Below are positions 25,215-35,450 of a DNA stretch of 64,000 bases, one piece after another (position 1 is the first letter of the stretch; each line of letters opens with the position of its first letter). Under the pieces are notes generated by a model. The model searched no databases. It worked only from the letters and a program-made list of their open reading frames with translations, and was not told the origin of the DNA. Both the position numbers and the translations under genes were made by a program. Source of the DNA: Streptomyces parvus (lineage in GTDB: Bacteria > Actinomycetota > Actinomycetes > Streptomycetales > Streptomycetaceae); NCBI RefSeq assembly GCF_032121415.1, contig NZ_CP135079.1, positions 124,001 through 188,000 of the forward strand, written 5' to 3'.

Positions 25215-26033
25215 ATGTCCCGTCGTCACTCGTTCTACGCGCGTCCACTGCTGGTCGCGGTGGCCACCGTCACGGTGCTCGCCGGCACCGCGGCCGCGGC
25301 CCCCGCGGACTCCTCGCCCGGCCGGTACACCGCCACCGCCGCCGCCCTCGACGACACCTACTACCAGGACGCGCTCGGCAAGACGGGCGCCGAACTGAAA
25401 GCCGCCCTGCACACGATCATCAGCGACCAGACCAAGCTCTCCTACAGCCAGGTGTGGGACGCCCTCAAGGCGACCGACGAGGATCCCGCCAACTCCTCCA
25501 ACGTCGTCCTGCTCTACACCGGGCGCTCCCAGTCGAAGAACGACAACGGCGGCAGCTCGGGCCAGTGGAACCGGGAGCACGTCTGGGCCAAGTCGCACGG
25601 CGACTTCGGTACGTCGACGGGCCCGGGCACCGACATCCACCACCTGCGACCCGAGGACGTCCAGGTCAACTCCACCCGCGGCAACAAGGACTTCGACAAC
25701 GGCGGCAGCGAACTGGGCGACGCGCCGGGGAACTTCACCGACGGCGACTCCTTCGAGCCGCGTGACGGGGTCAAGGGCGACGTCGCCCGCATGATCCTCT
25801 ACATGGCCGTGCGCTACGAGGGCAACGACTCCTTCGCCGATCTCGAACCCAACGACCAGGTGGACAACGGGTCCGCGCCGAAGATGGGCAAGGTGTCCGT
25901 CCTCAAGCAGTGGAGCCAGGAGGACCCGCCGGACACCTTCGAAAAGCGCCGCAACGACGTCATATTCGAGCAGTTCCAGCACAACAGGAACCCGTTCATC
26001 GACCACCCCGAGTGGGTCGGCGCCATCTGGTAG
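25215..26033 (+). CDS. Secreted endonuclease I-type nuclease
   Basis: 272 residues with a Sec signal peptide (LLVAVATVTVLAGTAAAAPA). Core of the endonuclease I (EndA/Vvn-like, betabetaalpha-metal) family: QWNREHVWAKSHG with the catalytic His, TDIHHLRPEDVQVNSTRGN and the C-terminal RNDVIFEQFQHNRNPFIDHP. It should cleave DNA and perhaps RNA outside the cell, for phosphate scavenging or in mycelial death. Its last 38 bp lie antisense to the 3' end of the glutaminase gene. Confidence 0.9.
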   Translation: MSRRHSFYARPLLVAVATVTVLAGTAAAAPADSSPGRYTATAAALDDTYYQDALGKTGAELKAALHTIISDQTKLSYSQVWDALKATDEDPANSSNVVLLYTGRSQSKNDNGGSSGQWNREHVWAKSHGDFGTSTGPGTDIHHLRPEDVQVNSTRGNKDFDNGGSELGDAPGNFTDGDSFEPRDGVKGDVARMILYMAVRYEGNDSFADLEPNDQVDNGSAPKMGKVSVLKQWSQEDPPDTFEKRRNDVIFEQFQHNRNPFIDHPEWVGAIW

Positions 26034-27390
26034 TCCCGGCTCGGCCCTCCCCGGCCAGGGCCTGCGCGCAGCCTCCGACGGCATCCTCACGGGTGGCGTA
26101 TCGCGGCAGGTCCTGGCCGGTCCCGTTCCGCACGACGTCGGGCGGGCCCAGCAGACCGCGTGGGTCGACGACGGCCGCGCGCCGGCCGTCGGACAGGAGC
26201 CGCGCAAGGCCGGTGTGCAGCATGGCCAGGGCCACGGAGTCGATGGCGGTGACGTCGTGCAGGTCGAGCACCACGGAGCCGCCGTTCGGCCCCGACTCGT
26301 CCAGGGCGTACAGCACGCGTTCGGCGGCCGTGAAGTCGACGGACCCCTGGGCGACGACGACACCGACCTGTTCGTGAAGGACCCGTTCGCGCTCGGCGGA
26401 AGGCGCCGACGGCAGATCGTCCGCGGTGGTGACGAGGGTGACGGTGGAGCCCGGCAGCGCGGGGTTGAGCATGAGGTGCAGCCCGTAGCGCTGCGACAGC
26501 GTCTCCAGCGCGGCGTGGCCGCGTACCGAGCCGCCGGTGGCGTCCAGCGGCGGGCTGTACGTGGCGACCCCGAAGCGGGCGGGTCCCACCGCGATGAGGC
26601 CGCCGGACACCCCGCTCTTGGCGGGCAGCCCGACGCGCAGCAGCCAGTCGCCGGAGCCGTCGTACATGCCGCAGGTCGCCATGACAGCGAGGACCCGGGC
26701 GGCGACCTCGGCGGAGACGACCTCCTCGCCGGTGACCGGGTTCACGCCGCCGTAGGCGAGCGTCGCGGCCATCGTGGCGAGGTCGACGGCGGTGACGCGG
26801 ATCGCACACTGGCGGAAGTAGCGGTCGACGGCGAGGACCGGGTCGACGGGCATGGTGCCGGTGGAGCGGATCAGGTAGGCCAGTGCGCGGTTGCGGTCCC
26901 CGGTCGTCGATTCGGAGCTGAACACCTCTTCGTCGACGTCCAGTCCACGTCCGGCGAACCGGCCGAGGCAGCGCAGGATGCGGTCGAAGGCGGGCTCGTC
27001 GGGGGTGTCGGGGATCAGGGCGGTGGCGACGATCGCGCCGGCGTTGACCATGGCGTTGGCGGGCCGGCCGGTGTCGGGTTCGAGGCTGATGGCGTTGAAG
27101 GCCTCGCCGCTCGGCTCGGCGCCCACCCACCGGCTCACCTCGTCGAGGCCGAGCACGGAGAGCGCGAGGGCGTAGACGAACGGTTTCGAGACGGACTGGA
27201 GGGTGAAGGGGATGTCGGCCTCGCCCGCGCTGTAGCGGTGTCCGTCCATGCTGACCAGCGCGAGCCCGAAGGCGTCCGGATCGGCCAGGGCCAGCTGGGG
27301 GATGTAGTCGGCCGGCTTCCCGTCCCGTACGTCGAGGAACCGGGCGCGCAGGTTCCGGAGCGAGTCGGTCACCGCGTCTGCGGCGCTCAT
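25996..27390 (-). CDS. glsA: Glutaminase A with C-terminal STAS domain
   Basis: 464 residues. Residues ~20-310 are a serine-type glutaminase (glutamine to glutamate plus ammonia): FTLQSVSKPFVYAL has the SxxK catalytic pair, and NAMVNAGAI, EPDTGRPANA and GLPAKSGVSGGL are family blocks. Residues ~345-440 form a STAS domain (VVLDLHDVTAIDSVALAMLH) with the Asp-Ser position used for phosphorylation in anti-sigma antagonists. The final ~20 residues (WRRPTRGGR) read through the end of the convergent nuclease gene. It lies 12 bp after a lipoprotein gene, likely co-transcribed. Confidence 0.92.
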   Translation of the reverse strand: MSAADAVTDSLRNLRARFLDVRDGKPADYIPQLALADPDAFGLALVSMDGHRYSAGEADIPFTLQSVSKPFVYALALSVLGLDEVSRWVGAEPSGEAFNAISLEPDTGRPANAMVNAGAIVATALIPDTPDEPAFDRILRCLGRFAGRGLDVDEEVFSSESTTGDRNRALAYLIRSTGTMPVDPVLAVDRYFRQCAIRVTAVDLATMAATLAYGGVNPVTGEEVVSAEVAARVLAVMATCGMYDGSGDWLLRVGLPAKSGVSGGLIAVGPARFGVATYSPPLDATGGSVRGHAALETLSQRYGLHLMLNPALPGSTVTLVTTADDLPSAPSAERERVLHEQVGVVVAQGSVDFTAAERVLYALDESGPNGGSVVLDLHDVTAIDSVALAMLHTGLARLLSDGRRAAVVDPRGLLGPPDVVRNGTGQDLPRYATREDAVGGCAQALAGEGRAGTTRWRRPTRGGR

Positions 27391-27402
27391 GACCGCGCTC
27401 CC

Positions 27403-27957
27403 TCAGCCGCGCTCGGCCTGGGCGACCCGGGGGAAGGTCTTCACCCCGGCGGCCTTGCGGCTGTTGGCCTGGGCCTCGACCGTGCGGTCCGGCTGCGCGT
27501 CCTGGATGCCGACGACGACGGTGTCCAGGACCTTGTCCTCGGCGTCCACGAACTCCACCTTCACGGCGTAGAACGCCGCCTCCTCGGTGGGGTTGGTGAC
27601 CCGGACGCGCGCGCTGCGGACCTCCTCGGAGCCGCTGAGCGGCAGCCCGCTGACCGAGACGTCGGCGACGGCGTTGCCCCGTCCCTCCACCTCGTCGAGG
27701 CGCTTCGCCGCCTCCTGCCGTACGCGTTCGGACTCGGCGGACACCGAGGCGGCGAAGCTCTCCTGGGTGCGCGGGCTCGGGGACTCGGACGGCGACTCCT
27801 GCGGCTCGGGTGTGAGGGTGTGGACGCCCCGGTCGGTGCCTTCGCCGCTGGTGTCGGAGTCGCAGGCCGCCGTACCGGCGAGCAGCAGGGCCGCGACGGC
27901 GACGGGGGCCAGGGCGCGCGCGGCGCGGGTCCGGCGCGCGGGGAGGTTCGCTTTCAC
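27403..27957 (-). CDS. FxLYD domain-containing lipoprotein
   Basis: 184 residues; GTG start at 27957. Signal peptide with a lipobox-like LAGTAAC (Cys near 31), a Ser/Pro-rich linker (PEPQESPSESPSPRTQES) and a C-terminal FxLYD-type beta domain (VSVSGLPLSGSEEVRSARV, VEFVDAEDKVLDTVVVGI). FxLYD proteins sit on the outer membrane face; role unknown. Twelve bases separate it from the glutaminase start downstream. Confidence 0.78.
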   Translation of the reverse strand: MKANLPARRTRAARALAPVAVAALLLAGTAACDSDTSGEGTDRGVHTLTPEPQESPSESPSPRTQESFAASVSAESERVRQEAAKRLDEVEGRGNAVADVSVSGLPLSGSEEVRSARVRVTNPTEEAAFYAVKVEFVDAEDKVLDTVVVGIQDAQPDRTVEAQANSRKAAGVKTFPRVAQAERG

Positions 27958-27995
27958 GGACGGTCCGTCCAATCCAGGAGTGGGGTGTGCGGGGG

Positions 27996-28490
27996 TCAGG
28001 CCGTGTCGTCGCCGAAGATGTCGCGGAGTTTCGCCTCGCGCTCGGCGTCGAGATTGCTGTGGAGGAGTTCGGCACCGTCGCCGGGCAGCTGTGCGCCGAT
28101 CCGCTCGGGCACCTCGTTCATGGTCAGCAGGAAGAGCGCCGAGGTTCCGGGCGTGACCTTCTCCTTGACCTCGGCGATGAAGTCGTCGTCGATGCCGACG
28201 TCCGCGAGCTTCCCGCCGAGCGCCCCGGCGGCCGCCCCGATGGCCGCGCCCAGCAGCGGCATGAGAAAGATCAGCCCGAAGAGCATGCCCCAGAAGGTGC
28301 CGCTGAGGGCTCCGGCGCCGACGAGGTTGAGCAGCTGTTTCGTGCGGGGCTTGGCCCGGTCGGCCGGCCAGCTCACCACGGCCGCGTCGAGGATCTTGAT
28401 CAGCCCTTCCTTCTGAAGGGATTTCAGGGCCTCCTCGACGTTCTCCGCGCCGTCGGCCGTCCGGAACTTCCACACCGTGAGCGTGGACAT
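27996..28490 (-). CDS. DUF1269 family membrane protein
   Basis: 164 residues; ATG 28490 with GGAGGG upstream. An N-terminal ferredoxin-like segment (MSTLTVWKFRTADGAENVEE) is followed by a glycine-rich hydrophobic helical hairpin (FGLIFLMPLLGAAIGAAAG) and a second alpha/beta segment (TSALFLLTMNEVPE). DUF1269 proteins occur in actinobacterial stress loci; mechanism unknown. Diverges from the baeRF3 gene. Confidence 0.85.
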   Translation of the reverse strand: MSTLTVWKFRTADGAENVEEALKSLQKEGLIKILDAAVVSWPADRAKPRTKQLLNLVGAGALSGTFWGMLFGLIFLMPLLGAAIGAAAGALGGKLADVGIDDDFIAEVKEKVTPGTSALFLLTMNEVPERIGAQLPGDGAELLHSNLDAEREAKLRDIFGDDTA

Positions 28491-28608
28491 CGCGCACCCT
28501 CCTGCACCTGTCGGGCAACAACTCGCCCATATTAGGATCAAAAGGTATGAATTGACTCGTCGAAGCATCCGCTTCATACGGGAGCGGGTCGAGCCCTGGG
28601 AGGGAACG

Positions 28609-29724
28609 ATGGATACGGACGCCCTGACCGCCGACCTGTTGCGGGAGCTGCGGGCGACCCGGCCCTATCCGGCGCTGTCCCTGACCATGCCGACCCACCG
28701 CAGGGCCCCGGACAACGCCCAGGACCCGGTCCGGCTGCGGAACCTGGTGGCGGAGGCCGGGCACCGTCTCGACGCCGACCCGGAGGTCAGCCGTGAGGTA
28801 GCGGCGGCCCTGCGGGCCCAGTTGGAGCGGGCGGCGGGCGAGGTGGACCCGCGCCGGGCGCTGGACTCCCTGCTGCTCCTGGTCACCACCGACGAGTACC
28901 GGATCTGGCGGCTTCCGCGCACCGCACCCGAACGGGTGGTGCTCAGCGACACCTTCCTCACCCGCAACCTCGTCGCGGCCAAGGCGCAGACGCGGCCGTT
29001 CCGGGCGCTGACCGTCGCCGCCGACCACGCCACGCTGTGGATCGGGACCGGCGACGGCATCCGGCCGGAGAAGACCGGCGGTTTCCCGATGACCGCGCCG
29101 GAGGAGCCGCCGAACCCGCAGCGCGAGGAGCGGATCGGGGACACCCCGAGCACCTTCACCGACGAGGAGACCCGGAACTTCTTCCGCGACGTCGACGAGA
29201 AGCTGCGAGCGGTGCTCGCCGACGACCCGCGTCCGCTGTATCTGATGGGCCTGGCCCCCGCTCTCGCCCTGCTGGACGAGGTCGGCGAGAGTTCGCGGTC
29301 CGCGATCGGCCGGGTCACCAAGGGGGCGCCGGCCGAGCTGCCGCCCGCCGAGGTCCTCCGGGAGCTGCGGCCCGCGCTGGAGGAGGGGGCGCGTCAGGCG
29401 GCTGCCGAGGCGGAGACCCGGCTGGACGACGCCCGCAGCGCCCACTCCTTCGCCGGCGGGCTCGACGAGGTGTGGGCCGCCGTCCGGGAGGGCCGGGCGG
29501 GTCTGGTCGCGGTCGAGGAGCACTTCCAGGTCACCGCGCGGGTGACCGCCGAGCATCTGGAGCCGGTCCCCGAGGGGACGACGCAGAGCGCGGACGGCGC
29601 GGTCCGCGAGGACGTCGTCGACGAGCTGGTCGAAGCGGCGCTGGACAGCGGCGCCGACGTCGTCTTCGTGGAGGACGACTCGCTGGCGGAGCACGGCCGG
29701 ATCGCCGCGGCCCTGCGCTACTGA
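28609..29724 (+). CDS. baeRF3 domain protein (bacterial release-factor-1-like family)
   Basis: 371 residues; ATG 28609 after GGGAGGGAA. N-terminal PALSLTMPTHRRAPDNAQDP and DPVRLRNLVAEAGHRLD fit the baeRF family 3 signature, and the C-terminal VDELVEAALDSGADVVFVED matches the end of archaeo-eukaryotic release-factor-like domains. Family members are proposed to act in ribosome rescue or stress translation, but this is not proven. No GGQ peptide-release motif is present. Divergent to DUF1269, with a 118-bp shared promoter region. Confidence 0.78.
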   Translation: MDTDALTADLLRELRATRPYPALSLTMPTHRRAPDNAQDPVRLRNLVAEAGHRLDADPEVSREVAAALRAQLERAAGEVDPRRALDSLLLLVTTDEYRIWRLPRTAPERVVLSDTFLTRNLVAAKAQTRPFRALTVAADHATLWIGTGDGIRPEKTGGFPMTAPEEPPNPQREERIGDTPSTFTDEETRNFFRDVDEKLRAVLADDPRPLYLMGLAPALALLDEVGESSRSAIGRVTKGAPAELPPAEVLRELRPALEEGARQAAAEAETRLDDARSAHSFAGGLDEVWAAVREGRAGLVAVEEHFQVTARVTAEHLEPVPEGTTQSADGAVREDVVDELVEAALDSGADVVFVEDDSLAEHGRIAAALRY

Positions 29725-29761
29725 GCCGCTGAACGGGCCCCGGGGGAGGCCCGCTCCGCCG

Positions 29762-30721
29762 TCAGCCCAGGAGGCGGACCGGCTGCCCGTCGAGGAACGC
29801 CCTGATGTTCTCCACCGCCTGGCCGTAGTACGTCTCGTAGTTGGCGCGCGAGACATAGCCCAGGTGTGGGGTGGCCAGCAGACGCGGGGTCGTCCGCACC
29901 GGGTCGTCGGCCGGCAGCGGCTCGACGTCGAACACATCGGTCGCGGCCCCCGCGATGGTGCCCGCGTGCAGGGCGGTGAGCAGGGCGTGCGTATCGACGA
30001 TGGCCGCCCTGGAGGTGTTGACCAGGTACGCGGTCGGGCGCATCCGGGCGAGTTCGGCCGCGCCGATCAGACCGCGGGTCCGCTCGCCGAGCGCCAGGTG
30101 GACGGAGACGAAGTCACTGGAGCCCAGCAGCTCTTCCTTGGAGGCGGCCAGTCCCACCCCGACCTCGTCGGTACGCTCCTTCGTGAGGTTCCGGCTCCAG
30201 GCCACCACGTCCATGCCGAAGGCCAGGCCCACCTGCGCCACCCGGGCGCCGATCTTCCCGAGCCCCAGCAGACCGAGCGTCCGCCCGTGCAGATCGGCTC
30301 CGAGCGTCGACTGCCAGGGCCCGCCCGTGCGCAGCGCCTCGGCCTCGGGGACGATCCCGCGCGCCAGGCCGAGCAGCAGCGCCCAGGTCAGCTCGACTGG
30401 CGGGGTGGAGGAGCTGGCGGTGCCGCAGACCTCGACGCCGTGCCGCCGCGCGGCGTCGAAGTCGATGGCGGAGTTGCGCATGCCGGAGGCGACGAGCAGC
30501 CGCAGCCGGGGCAGCCGCGCGAACAGCTCCGCCGGGAAGGGCACCCGCTCGCGCAGGGTGACCACGATGTCGAAGCCGTCGAGGGCGGCGGCCGTCTCGT
30601 CCACCGTCGCAAGGTGCTCGGTGAACGTCACGATCTCGACGTCGTCGGTGACGGGCGACCAGTCGACGACGGTGGTGGCCACGGACTGGAAGTCCTCGAT
30701 GACGGCGCAGCGCAGCTTCAT
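29762..30721 (-). CDS. D-2-hydroxyacid dehydrogenase family protein
   Basis: 319 residues. NAD-binding motif LGLLGLGKIGARVAQVGLAF (Rossmann GxGxxG), substrate Arg in VNTSRAAIVD, acid in ATDVFDVEPLP and the general base His in ATPHLGYVSRANYETYYGQ. Such enzymes reduce 2-keto acids with NAD(P)H or the reverse. The subgroup with a C-terminal YVSRANYETYY is frequent in actinobacteria; substrate unknown. 89 bp separate it from the upstream phosphoketolase gene on the same strand, so co-expression is possible. Confidence 0.9.
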   Translation of the reverse strand: MKLRCAVIEDFQSVATTVVDWSPVTDDVEIVTFTEHLATVDETAAALDGFDIVVTLRERVPFPAELFARLPRLRLLVASGMRNSAIDFDAARRHGVEVCGTASSSTPPVELTWALLLGLARGIVPEAEALRTGGPWQSTLGADLHGRTLGLLGLGKIGARVAQVGLAFGMDVVAWSRNLTKERTDEVGVGLAASKEELLGSSDFVSVHLALGERTRGLIGAAELARMRPTAYLVNTSRAAIVDTHALLTALHAGTIAGAATDVFDVEPLPADDPVRTTPRLLATPHLGYVSRANYETYYGQAVENIRAFLDGQPVRLLG

Positions 30722-30810
30722 GGCAGCCTCTCTCCGGCCGGGCAGGGTCGCCGCCCATGATCGCGTATCGCCCCGGCCGGCCCGGAAGGGCTCCGGATGG
30801 AACGGGCCGG

Positions 30811-33189
30811 TCAGCCGCCCCACTTCCAGTCCACGACCTCCGGCAGATCCGTGCCGTGCTCCCGGATCCAGTCGTGGTGGCGGCTGCGGATGTCCGCCAT
30901 CCGCTGGCGCACGGCGACGGCGCGGACGCCGAGGCCCGGGACCCGGTCGATGACGTCCATGACCAGTCGGTAGCGGTCGAGGTCGTTGCGGACGACCATG
31001 TCGAACGGTGTGGTCGTGGTGCCTTCCTCCTTGTAGCCGCGCACATGGAGGTTCGCGTGGCCGTTGCGGCGGTAGGCGAGCCGGTGGATGAGCCACGGAT
31101 AGCCGTGGTACGCGAAGACCACCGGCTTGTCGCGGGTGAAGAGGGCGTCGAACTCGGAGTCCGGCATGCCGTGCGGGTGCTCGGTCTCGGGCATCAGCCG
31201 GGCGATGTCGACGACGTTGACCACGCGCACCGCCAGCTCCGGCAGGTGGCGGCGGATCAGGTCGGCGGCGGCCAGGATCTCCTGGGTGGGCACGTCCCCG
31301 GCACAGCCGAGGACCACATCGGGTTCCCGGCTGCCGTCCTCGGTCCCGGCCCACTCCCAGGCCCCGGCCCCGCGCGCGCAGTGGGCGCGGGCCTCGTCCA
31401 GGGTGAGCCAGTCGAAGGTCGGCTGCTTCCCGGCGACGACGACGTTGACGTAGTCCCGGCTGCGCAGCGCGTGGTCGGCGACCGAGAGCAGGGTGTTGGA
31501 GTCCGGCGGGAGGTAGACGCGGACGACCTCGGGGCTCTTGTTGAGGACGTGGTCGACGAATCCGGGGTCCTGGTGGGAGAAGCCGTTGTGGTCCTGGCGC
31601 CAGACGTGCGAGGTCAGCAGGTAGTTGAGCGAGGCGATGGGCCGCCTCCAGGGCAGCCGGCGCGAGGTGCGCAGCCATTTGATGTGCTGGTTGACCATGG
31701 AGTCGACGATGTGGGCGAACGCCTCGTAGCTGGAGAAGAGCCCGTGCCGCCCGGTGAGGAGATAGCCCTCCAGCCAGCCCTGGCAGAGGTGTTCGGAGAG
31801 GACCTCCATCACCCGGCCGTCGTGGGCGAGGTGTTCGTCCGTGGCGAGGGTCTCGGCCTGCCAGGCCTTGCCGGTGGCCCGGTAGAGGGCGTCCAGCCGG
31901 TTGGAGGCGGTCTCGTCGGGGCCGACCACCCGGAAGTCCCTGCGGTCCGCCGTGGCGGCCATGACGCTCTCCAGGAAGCCGCCGAGCACCTTGGTCGGCT
32001 CGTGGAGGGAGGTGCCGGGCTTGTCGACCCGTACGGCGTGGTCCGCGAGGTCGGGCAGCGGCAGGCCGCGCAGGAGCAGGCCGCCGTTGGCGTACGGGGT
32101 GGAGCCGAGGCGGGCCTCCCCCTCGGGCACACAGGCGAGGACCTGTTCGGTGGGGCGGCCGTGGGCGTCGAAGAGTTCGGCGGGCCGGTAGGAGCGCAGC
32201 CAGTCCTCCAGCTGCCGGAGGTGCTCGGGGTTGTCCCGGACGCCGGAGAGCGGGACCTGGTGGGAGCGCCAGGTGTTCTCCACGGGCAGCCCGTCGACCT
32301 CTTCGGGGCCGGTCCAGCCCTTGGGGGTACGCAGCACGATCATCGGCCAGCGGGGGCGCTCGGTGACGCCGTCCTCACGGGCCGCCCGCTGGTGGGCGGC
32401 GATGCGGTCGAGGGCGGTGTCCATGGCCGCGGCCAGGTCCCGGTGGACGGCGGCCGGGTCGTCGCCGCTGACGAACAGCGGGTCGTGGCCGTAGCCGCGC
32501 AGCAGCTGGTCGAGTTCCTCCTCGGGGATGCGGGCCAGGACCGTCGGGTTGGCGATCTTGTAGCCGTTGAGGTGGAGGATGGGCAGGACGGCCCCGTCGT
32601 GGACCGGGTCGAGGAACTTGTCGGAGTGCCAGGACGCGGCGAGCGGCCCCGTCTCGGCCTCCCCGTCGCCGACCACGCAGGCCACCAGCAGCTCCGGGTG
32701 GTCGAAGGCGGCCCCGTAGGCGTGGCTGAGGGCGTAGCCGAGTTCGCCGCCCTCGTGGATGGAGCCGGGGGTCTCGGGGGCGACATGGCTGGGCACGCCG
32801 CCGGGGAACGAGAACTGCTTGAACAGCGCCCCCATGCCCTCGGCGTTCCGCCCGATGTCGGGGTAGGTGGCGGAGTAGCTGCCTTCGAGCCAGGCGTTGG
32901 CGAGGACGGCGGGCCCGCCGTGGCCGGGTCCCCAGACGCACAGGGCGCTCAGGTCGCGGGCCTTGATCACCCGGTTGAGGTGGGTGTGGACGAGGTTGAG
33001 CCCCGGCGAGGTACCCCAGTGGCCGAGCAGCCGGGGCTTGATGTCCTCGGGGACGAGCGGCCGGGTCAGCAGGGGGTTGGCCATCAGGTAGATCTGGCCG
33101 ACGGCGAGGTAGTTGGCCGCGCGCCAGTGCGCGTCGAGCGCGGCGAGTTCGTCGTCGGTGAGGGAAGAACGGACAGGTGTGTCGCTCAC
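30811..33189 (-). CDS. xfp: Xylulose-5-phosphate/fructose-6-phosphate phosphoketolase
   Basis: 792 residues, the normal length. It cleaves Xu5P/F6P with phosphate to acetyl phosphate plus GAP or E4P, using thiamine diphosphate. Family markers: [40 protein letters not shown], the ThDP motif [20 protein letters not shown] continuing to [28 protein letters not shown] and [15 protein letters not shown]. It follows the aldehyde dehydrogenase gene by 47 bp. In streptomycetes this enzyme gives an acetyl-phosphate shunt; no acetate kinase gene is adjacent. Confidence 0.96.
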   Translation of the reverse strand: MSDTPVRSSLTDDELAALDAHWRAANYLAVGQIYLMANPLLTRPLVPEDIKPRLLGHWGTSPGLNLVHTHLNRVIKARDLSALCVWGPGHGGPAVLANAWLEGSYSATYPDIGRNAEGMGALFKQFSFPGGVPSHVAPETPGSIHEGGELGYALSHAYGAAFDHPELLVACVVGDGEAETGPLAASWHSDKFLDPVHDGAVLPILHLNGYKIANPTVLARIPEEELDQLLRGYGHDPLFVSGDDPAAVHRDLAAAMDTALDRIAAHQRAAREDGVTERPRWPMIVLRTPKGWTGPEEVDGLPVENTWRSHQVPLSGVRDNPEHLRQLEDWLRSYRPAELFDAHGRPTEQVLACVPEGEARLGSTPYANGGLLLRGLPLPDLADHAVRVDKPGTSLHEPTKVLGGFLESVMAATADRRDFRVVGPDETASNRLDALYRATGKAWQAETLATDEHLAHDGRVMEVLSEHLCQGWLEGYLLTGRHGLFSSYEAFAHIVDSMVNQHIKWLRTSRRLPWRRPIASLNYLLTSHVWRQDHNGFSHQDPGFVDHVLNKSPEVVRVYLPPDSNTLLSVADHALRSRDYVNVVVAGKQPTFDWLTLDEARAHCARGAGAWEWAGTEDGSREPDVVLGCAGDVPTQEILAAADLIRRHLPELAVRVVNVVDIARLMPETEHPHGMPDSEFDALFTRDKPVVFAYHGYPWLIHRLAYRRNGHANLHVRGYKEEGTTTTPFDMVVRNDLDRYRLVMDVIDRVPGLGVRAVAVRQRMADIRSRHHDWIREHGTDLPEVVDWKWGG

Positions 33190-33236
33190 GGAGCAGGTCT
33201 CCTCGTCAGGTGACGGCGCACGGGCGGTGACGGGTG

Positions 33237-34649
33237 TCAGGAGGCCTCGGGCCCGTACCAGAGCGTGGTGGGGTTGCAGAACTCGCGGATGCCGTGTCCG
33301 GCCAGCTCACGGCCGTAACCGGAGCGTTTGACTCCGCCGAAGGGCAGGGCGGGGTGCGAGGCGGTCATCCCGTTGAAGAAGACACCGCCCGCCTCCAGGT
33401 CCCGGGCGCAGCGTTCCTGTTCGCCCGCGTCGCGGGTCCAGACGTTGGAGCTGAGGCCGAAGGGGGTGTCGTTGGCCAGGTGGATCGCCTCGTCGAGGTC
33501 GGCGACCCGGTAGAGGGTGGCGACCGGCCCGAAGGTCTCCTCACGGTGGACGCGCATGGCGGTCGTGATGCCGGCGAGCACGGTGGGCTCGTAGAACCAG
33601 CCGTTCTCCAGGCCGCCGCCGAGCTTGTCGGGGCGGCGTCCGCCGCACAACGCCTCGGCCCCGCGCCCGAGGGCGTCGTCGACGAGTTCCTCCAGGTCGG
33701 TGCGGCCCTGTTCGGTGGAGAGCGGCCCGATGTCGGTGGCTTCCTCCAGTGGGTCGCCGACGGTCAGGGCGCGCATGCCCGCGGTGAAGCGTTCGGCGAA
33801 CGCGTCGTACACGTCGGCGTGGACGATGAAGCGCTTGGCGGCGATGCAGGACTGGCCGTTGTTCTGGACGCGCGCGGTGACGGCCGTGGCGGCGGCCTTC
33901 TCCACGTCCGCCGAGGGCAGGACGAGGTAGGGGTCGCTGCCGCCGAGTTCCAGCACGGTCTTCTTGATCTCGTCACCGGCGGTGGCGGCGACGGAGCGCC
34001 CGGCCGGTTCGCTGCCGGTGAGCGTGGCCGCGACGACGCGGGGGTCGCGCAGGACGGCCTCGACGGCGCCCGAGCCGATCAGCAGCGTACGGAAGCAGCC
34101 CGCCGGGAATCCGGCCCGGTGGAAGAGGTCCTCCAGGTAGAGAGCGGTCTGCGGGACGTTCGACGCGTGCTTGAGGAGCCCGACGTTGCCCGCCATCAGG
34201 GCGGGTGCGGCGAAGCGCACCACCTGCCAGAGCGGGAAGTTCCAGGGCATCACGGCGAGGACCACGCCGAGCGGACGGTAGCGGACCAGGGCGCGGGAGG
34301 CGCCGGAGTCCCGTACGTCGGCGGGGTCCGGGTGTTCGTCGGCGAGCAGTCCCTCGGCTCGCTCGGCGTACCAGCGCATCGCCTTCGCGCACTTGGCCGC
34401 CTCCGCGCGGGCGGCGGTGATGGGCTTGCCCATCTCCAGGGTCATCGTGCGGGCGATGGTGTCGCGGTCCTCGTCGAGGAGGTCGGCGGCCCGGTTCAGC
34501 CAGGCCGCGCGCTGCTGGAAGGGGGTGGTGCGGTACTGGCGGAAGGTCTCCGCGGCGGCGGTGATCCGGCGTTCGGTCTCCTCCTCGCCGAGGGCGTCGA
34601 ATGACCTGATCAGTTCGCCGTTCGCGGGGTTGACCGTCGCGATGGGCAT
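33237..34649 (-). CDS. NAD(P)-dependent aldehyde dehydrogenase, succinate-semialdehyde dehydrogenase type
   Basis: 470 residues; ATG 34649 has AAGGAGG upstream. [20 protein letters not shown] is the cofactor-binding strand, [13 protein letters not shown] carries the general-base Glu, and [12 protein letters not shown] contains the catalytic Cys. [13 protein letters not shown] and [14 protein letters not shown] are conserved. The group oxidises succinate semialdehyde or similar aldehydes. It heads a likely three-gene transcript (ALDH, phosphoketolase, hydroxyacid dehydrogenase). Confidence 0.93.
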   Translation of the reverse strand: MPIATVNPANGELIRSFDALGEEETERRITAAAETFRQYRTTPFQQRAAWLNRAADLLDEDRDTIARTMTLEMGKPITAARAEAAKCAKAMRWYAERAEGLLADEHPDPADVRDSGASRALVRYRPLGVVLAVMPWNFPLWQVVRFAAPALMAGNVGLLKHASNVPQTALYLEDLFHRAGFPAGCFRTLLIGSGAVEAVLRDPRVVAATLTGSEPAGRSVAATAGDEIKKTVLELGGSDPYLVLPSADVEKAAATAVTARVQNNGQSCIAAKRFIVHADVYDAFAERFTAGMRALTVGDPLEEATDIGPLSTEQGRTDLEELVDDALGRGAEALCGGRRPDKLGGGLENGWFYEPTVLAGITTAMRVHREETFGPVATLYRVADLDEAIHLANDTPFGLSSNVWTRDAGEQERCARDLEAGGVFFNGMTASHPALPFGGVKRSGYGRELAGHGIREFCNPTTLWYGPEAS

Positions 34650-34810
34650 GGCAGTGGCCTCCTTGCATCGGTAGTCCGACCGTGCCGCGCCGCACCGGTC
34701 CGCGCAACGCGGCCCTCCCCTCCCCCGCACGTACCCGGCCGACGCGGATCATGCGTGCCCAGGGGACACGATCCGCGTCGGCCGGTGTGCGGGCCGCCTG
34801 TGCGGGGCGG

Positions 34811-35269
34811 TTAGACGAGCGCCGCCACCGGGACGGCACGGGCGGTGCGGACGCCGGGCAGCGGGGCGTACGGGAGCAGCCCCGCAGCCTTCGGCGCCTC
34901 GGCGTAGCGGGTGAACCAGACCACTTTGCCGTCCGTGGTCCGGCAGGTGCCCCAGCTGTCGCTGAGGGCCATGACCCGGCTCAGCCCGCCGCCGGCCGGC
35001 AGCAGCCGGGGCATCCGGGCGCTGTTGTCGGCGACGGACACGGTCACGTGCCGTCCCGTCCAGCGGAGTTCGAGGACGCAGGTGTTGCCGTCGCCGACAT
35101 GCCGGTAGACGTTGGTCAGGAGTTCGTCCAGGGCCCGGCACACCGGCCGGACGTGCAGATCGAGACTCCAGTGACGGAGGTGTGCGGCGACGATCCGCCG
35201 CACCTGGGAAACGCGCTCTGCCGACACCTGCAGTTCGACCGAATAGTGCCGGTCGAGTGGAACGGTCAT
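34811..35269 (-). CDS. Anti-sigma-factor-type ATP-binding protein (HATPase, RsbW-like)
   Basis: 152 residues. One GHKL ATPase domain: N-box ALDELLTNVYRH, G1-like VSVADNSARMP and G2-like GGGLSRVMALSDSWGT. Streptomyces encode many such stand-alone kinases that bind sigma factors and phosphorylate STAS antagonists. No sigma factor or free antagonist gene is adjacent; the nearest STAS domain is on the glutaminase 8 kb away. A 15-bp tandem duplication lies 33 bp upstream of its start. Confidence 0.88.
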   Translation of the reverse strand: MTVPLDRHYSVELQVSAERVSQVRRIVAAHLRHWSLDLHVRPVCRALDELLTNVYRHVGDGNTCVLELRWTGRHVTVSVADNSARMPRLLPAGGGLSRVMALSDSWGTCRTTDGKVVWFTRYAEAPKAAGLLPYAPLPGVRTARAVPVAALV

Positions 35270-35301
35270 CGTCGAGGCTCCTCACCACGAGGCCCACGTG
35301 C

Positions 35302-35331
35302 TTCACCCCGTCGTACTTCACCCCGTCGTAC
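35302..35331. repeat. 15-bp tandem duplication upstream of the anti-sigma gene
   Basis: TTCACCCCGTCGTAC occurs twice back to back between 35302 and 35331, and a third partial copy (CACG-GCTTCACCCC context) starts just before. It sits in the presumed promoter/leader of the gene starting at 35269. Could be a pair of binding sites or replication slippage. Confidence 0.8.
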
Positions 35332-35450
35332 GAACGACCCCCGGACACGAAGCGTGAGCACCTATCACTTCTGGGTCACTCCTCAGGGTGAGGCCGATAC
35401 GCCGGACGCGCAACAGCTGGGCCGTCCGCGCTGGTGGGGGCGGTGCTCGG

